Shown: piece by piece, positions 39,889-40,581 of the stretch
How positions within the stretch are numbered: position 1 is the stretch's first letter
Layout: every line of letters starts with the position of its first letter
NCBI GenBank assembly: GCA_049999725.1
Contig: JBNGIS010008308.1
Span: 1-40,581 of the forward strand
Length of the DNA: 40,581 nucleotides
Direction of reading: 5' to 3'
Source of the DNA: Haplomitrium mnioides
Lineage: Eukaryota; Marchantiophyta; Haplomitriopsida; Calobryales
Notes under the pieces: model-generated
Told to the model about the DNA's origin: nothing
What the model saw: only the letters and a program-made list of their open reading frames with translations
Database searches by the model: none
Made by a program: the position numbers and the translations under genes

Positions 39889-40581
39889 TAGTCACTTGTG
39901 TCGACTTCTTTGGATTCAGCTTTGGAAGATTCATCAAGATTAAGCTTCGGAAGATTCATCAAGATTAACACGATCTACCTCAATTTTAATAACATTGATT
40001 GAATCTCTTTCAAACACATAAGGATTGATTGCTTTTTGTCTTTTGTACTCAAATAGATTTGATTTAATAGTAGTTAGAGTGGTTTTCTTCAATTGGTTTT
40101 TTTGTGTGAGAAGAAAATCAAAAAACAAAATCGTGATTTGTGTTATTTCAAGTACATCAATATGTAGCTTGGATTTGCATTTCCCTTTTGCTACTGCTAT
40201 TTTTCTAGAAAGTATTGTTCAAAAAATACATCCTCATCTTCACAAACAAACTATTGAACATGTGCTTGTTTTGAGTTTGGAGGTTCTTCCTCATCAAATG
40301 ACAAAACTTTGAAGACTTTGGAAATCCAAAACAACTTGCCTTTTGGATCAAGAGATGCAACAACATTATGCTTTCACATCATGCAGATTGCCGAATTTGT
40401 GCTCGTATCTAGTGTTGTGTGAAATAGTCCCTTCTCATAGCCTAGATGCTCCATCATAGATTGTTTAATGTATAGAAATTATATGTTCTACTAGAAAAAC
40501 TTCTTTTGTTTGTTGAGCATCAAATTGAGAAACTAGACAAACATTTTGAGAATCATTACAAGTACTTATCAATTGTGAAGG
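39889..40581 (-). pseudogene. DUF7869-like gene, C-terminal exon (copy 4)
   Basis: Minus strand from the window edge: SQFDAQQTKEVFLVEHIIS, KFGNLHDVKA, CISWSKRQVVLDFQSLQSF, then FFDFLLTQKNQLKKTTLTTI, SNLFEYKRQKAINPYVFERD and VDRVNLDESS. It matches the copy 1 exon at 23467-24098 in order. A 25-bp tandem duplication (39918-39967) shifts the frame and brings in an early stop at 39940; the original end would be the TAA at 39889-39891 after VDTSD. The catalytic core lies beyond the window. Confidence 0.7.
39918..39967. repeat. 25-bp tandem duplication in the DUF7869-like C-terminus (copy 4)
   Basis: AGCTTTGGAAGATTCATC... at 39918-39942 is repeated at 39943-39967 with one difference (T to C at the sixth base). 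Twenty-five is not a multiple of three, so it is a frameshifting duplication. Confidence 0.88.

Larger units (their letters stand above)
38305..40581 (-). mobile_element. DNA transposon copy 4 (inverted), runs off the window
   Basis: The TIR AACAGCCACTACTTTGAACC starts at 38305, inside the linker exon of the copy 2 methyltransferase gene (flank CATT). The copy proceeds with the right-hand noncoding flank and then the 3' end of the DUF7869-like gene on the minus strand. It is uninterrupted where copy 3 carries C2. Confidence 0.8.

Overview
The window looks like repeat-dense intergenic DNA from a eukaryotic nuclear genome, most likely a land plant. It is AT-rich, holds decayed Ty3/gypsy chromoviruses (integrase plus C-terminal chromodomain), a two-knuckle gag-only LTR-type element and genes with GT-AG introns. 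Many C-to-T type stop codons suggest long-term DNA methylation. I see no intact host gene, rRNA, tRNA or CRISPR array. The lineage cannot be fixed; a non-seed plant is a guess.

Layout. 1-4278 is the 3' two thirds of a plus-strand chromovirus (A), ending in a complete LTR. 4297-10592 is a minus-strand gag-only element (B) between two diverged direct repeats. 10593-11294 is the tail of a second chromovirus family (C1, chromodomain plus LTR). 12701-13077 is a lone LTR of that family. 13330-15767 and 25721-26737 are the two halves of another minus-strand copy (C-prime). 28623-32880 is a third minus-strand copy (C2) with both 389-bp LTRs.

The most interesting content is a large DNA transposon not obviously of a known superfamily. 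Copy 1 (15768-25720, 9953 bp) splits the pol gene of chromovirus C-prime. It has imperfect terminal inverted repeats starting AACAACC and a perfect 4-bp target duplication, AATA. It carries two divergent, intron-containing, decayed genes. The minus-strand gene encodes a ParB/sulfiredoxin-like domain followed by a beta-class (N4-cytosine/N6-adenine type) DNA methyltransferase. The plus-strand gene encodes a protein resembling the family annotated as DUF7869, with an RNase-H-like D / DN / GHTHxxID core, which I propose as the transposase. Introns and 3' flanks hold arrays of a CpG-rich palindrome, ATGCGCGCAT, in otherwise AT-rich DNA.

Four more copies or fragments of this element are nested to the right: copy 5 (26738-27741) is interrupted by copy 3 (27742-35297, inverted, itself hit by C2); copy 3 is interrupted by copy 2 (from 35298); copy 2 is interrupted by copy 4 (38305 to the window end, inverted). 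Comparing copies lets gene structure, insertion sites and empty sites be read from the window alone. All copies are broken by stops, frameshifts or deletions, so this is a graveyard of a formerly active system.
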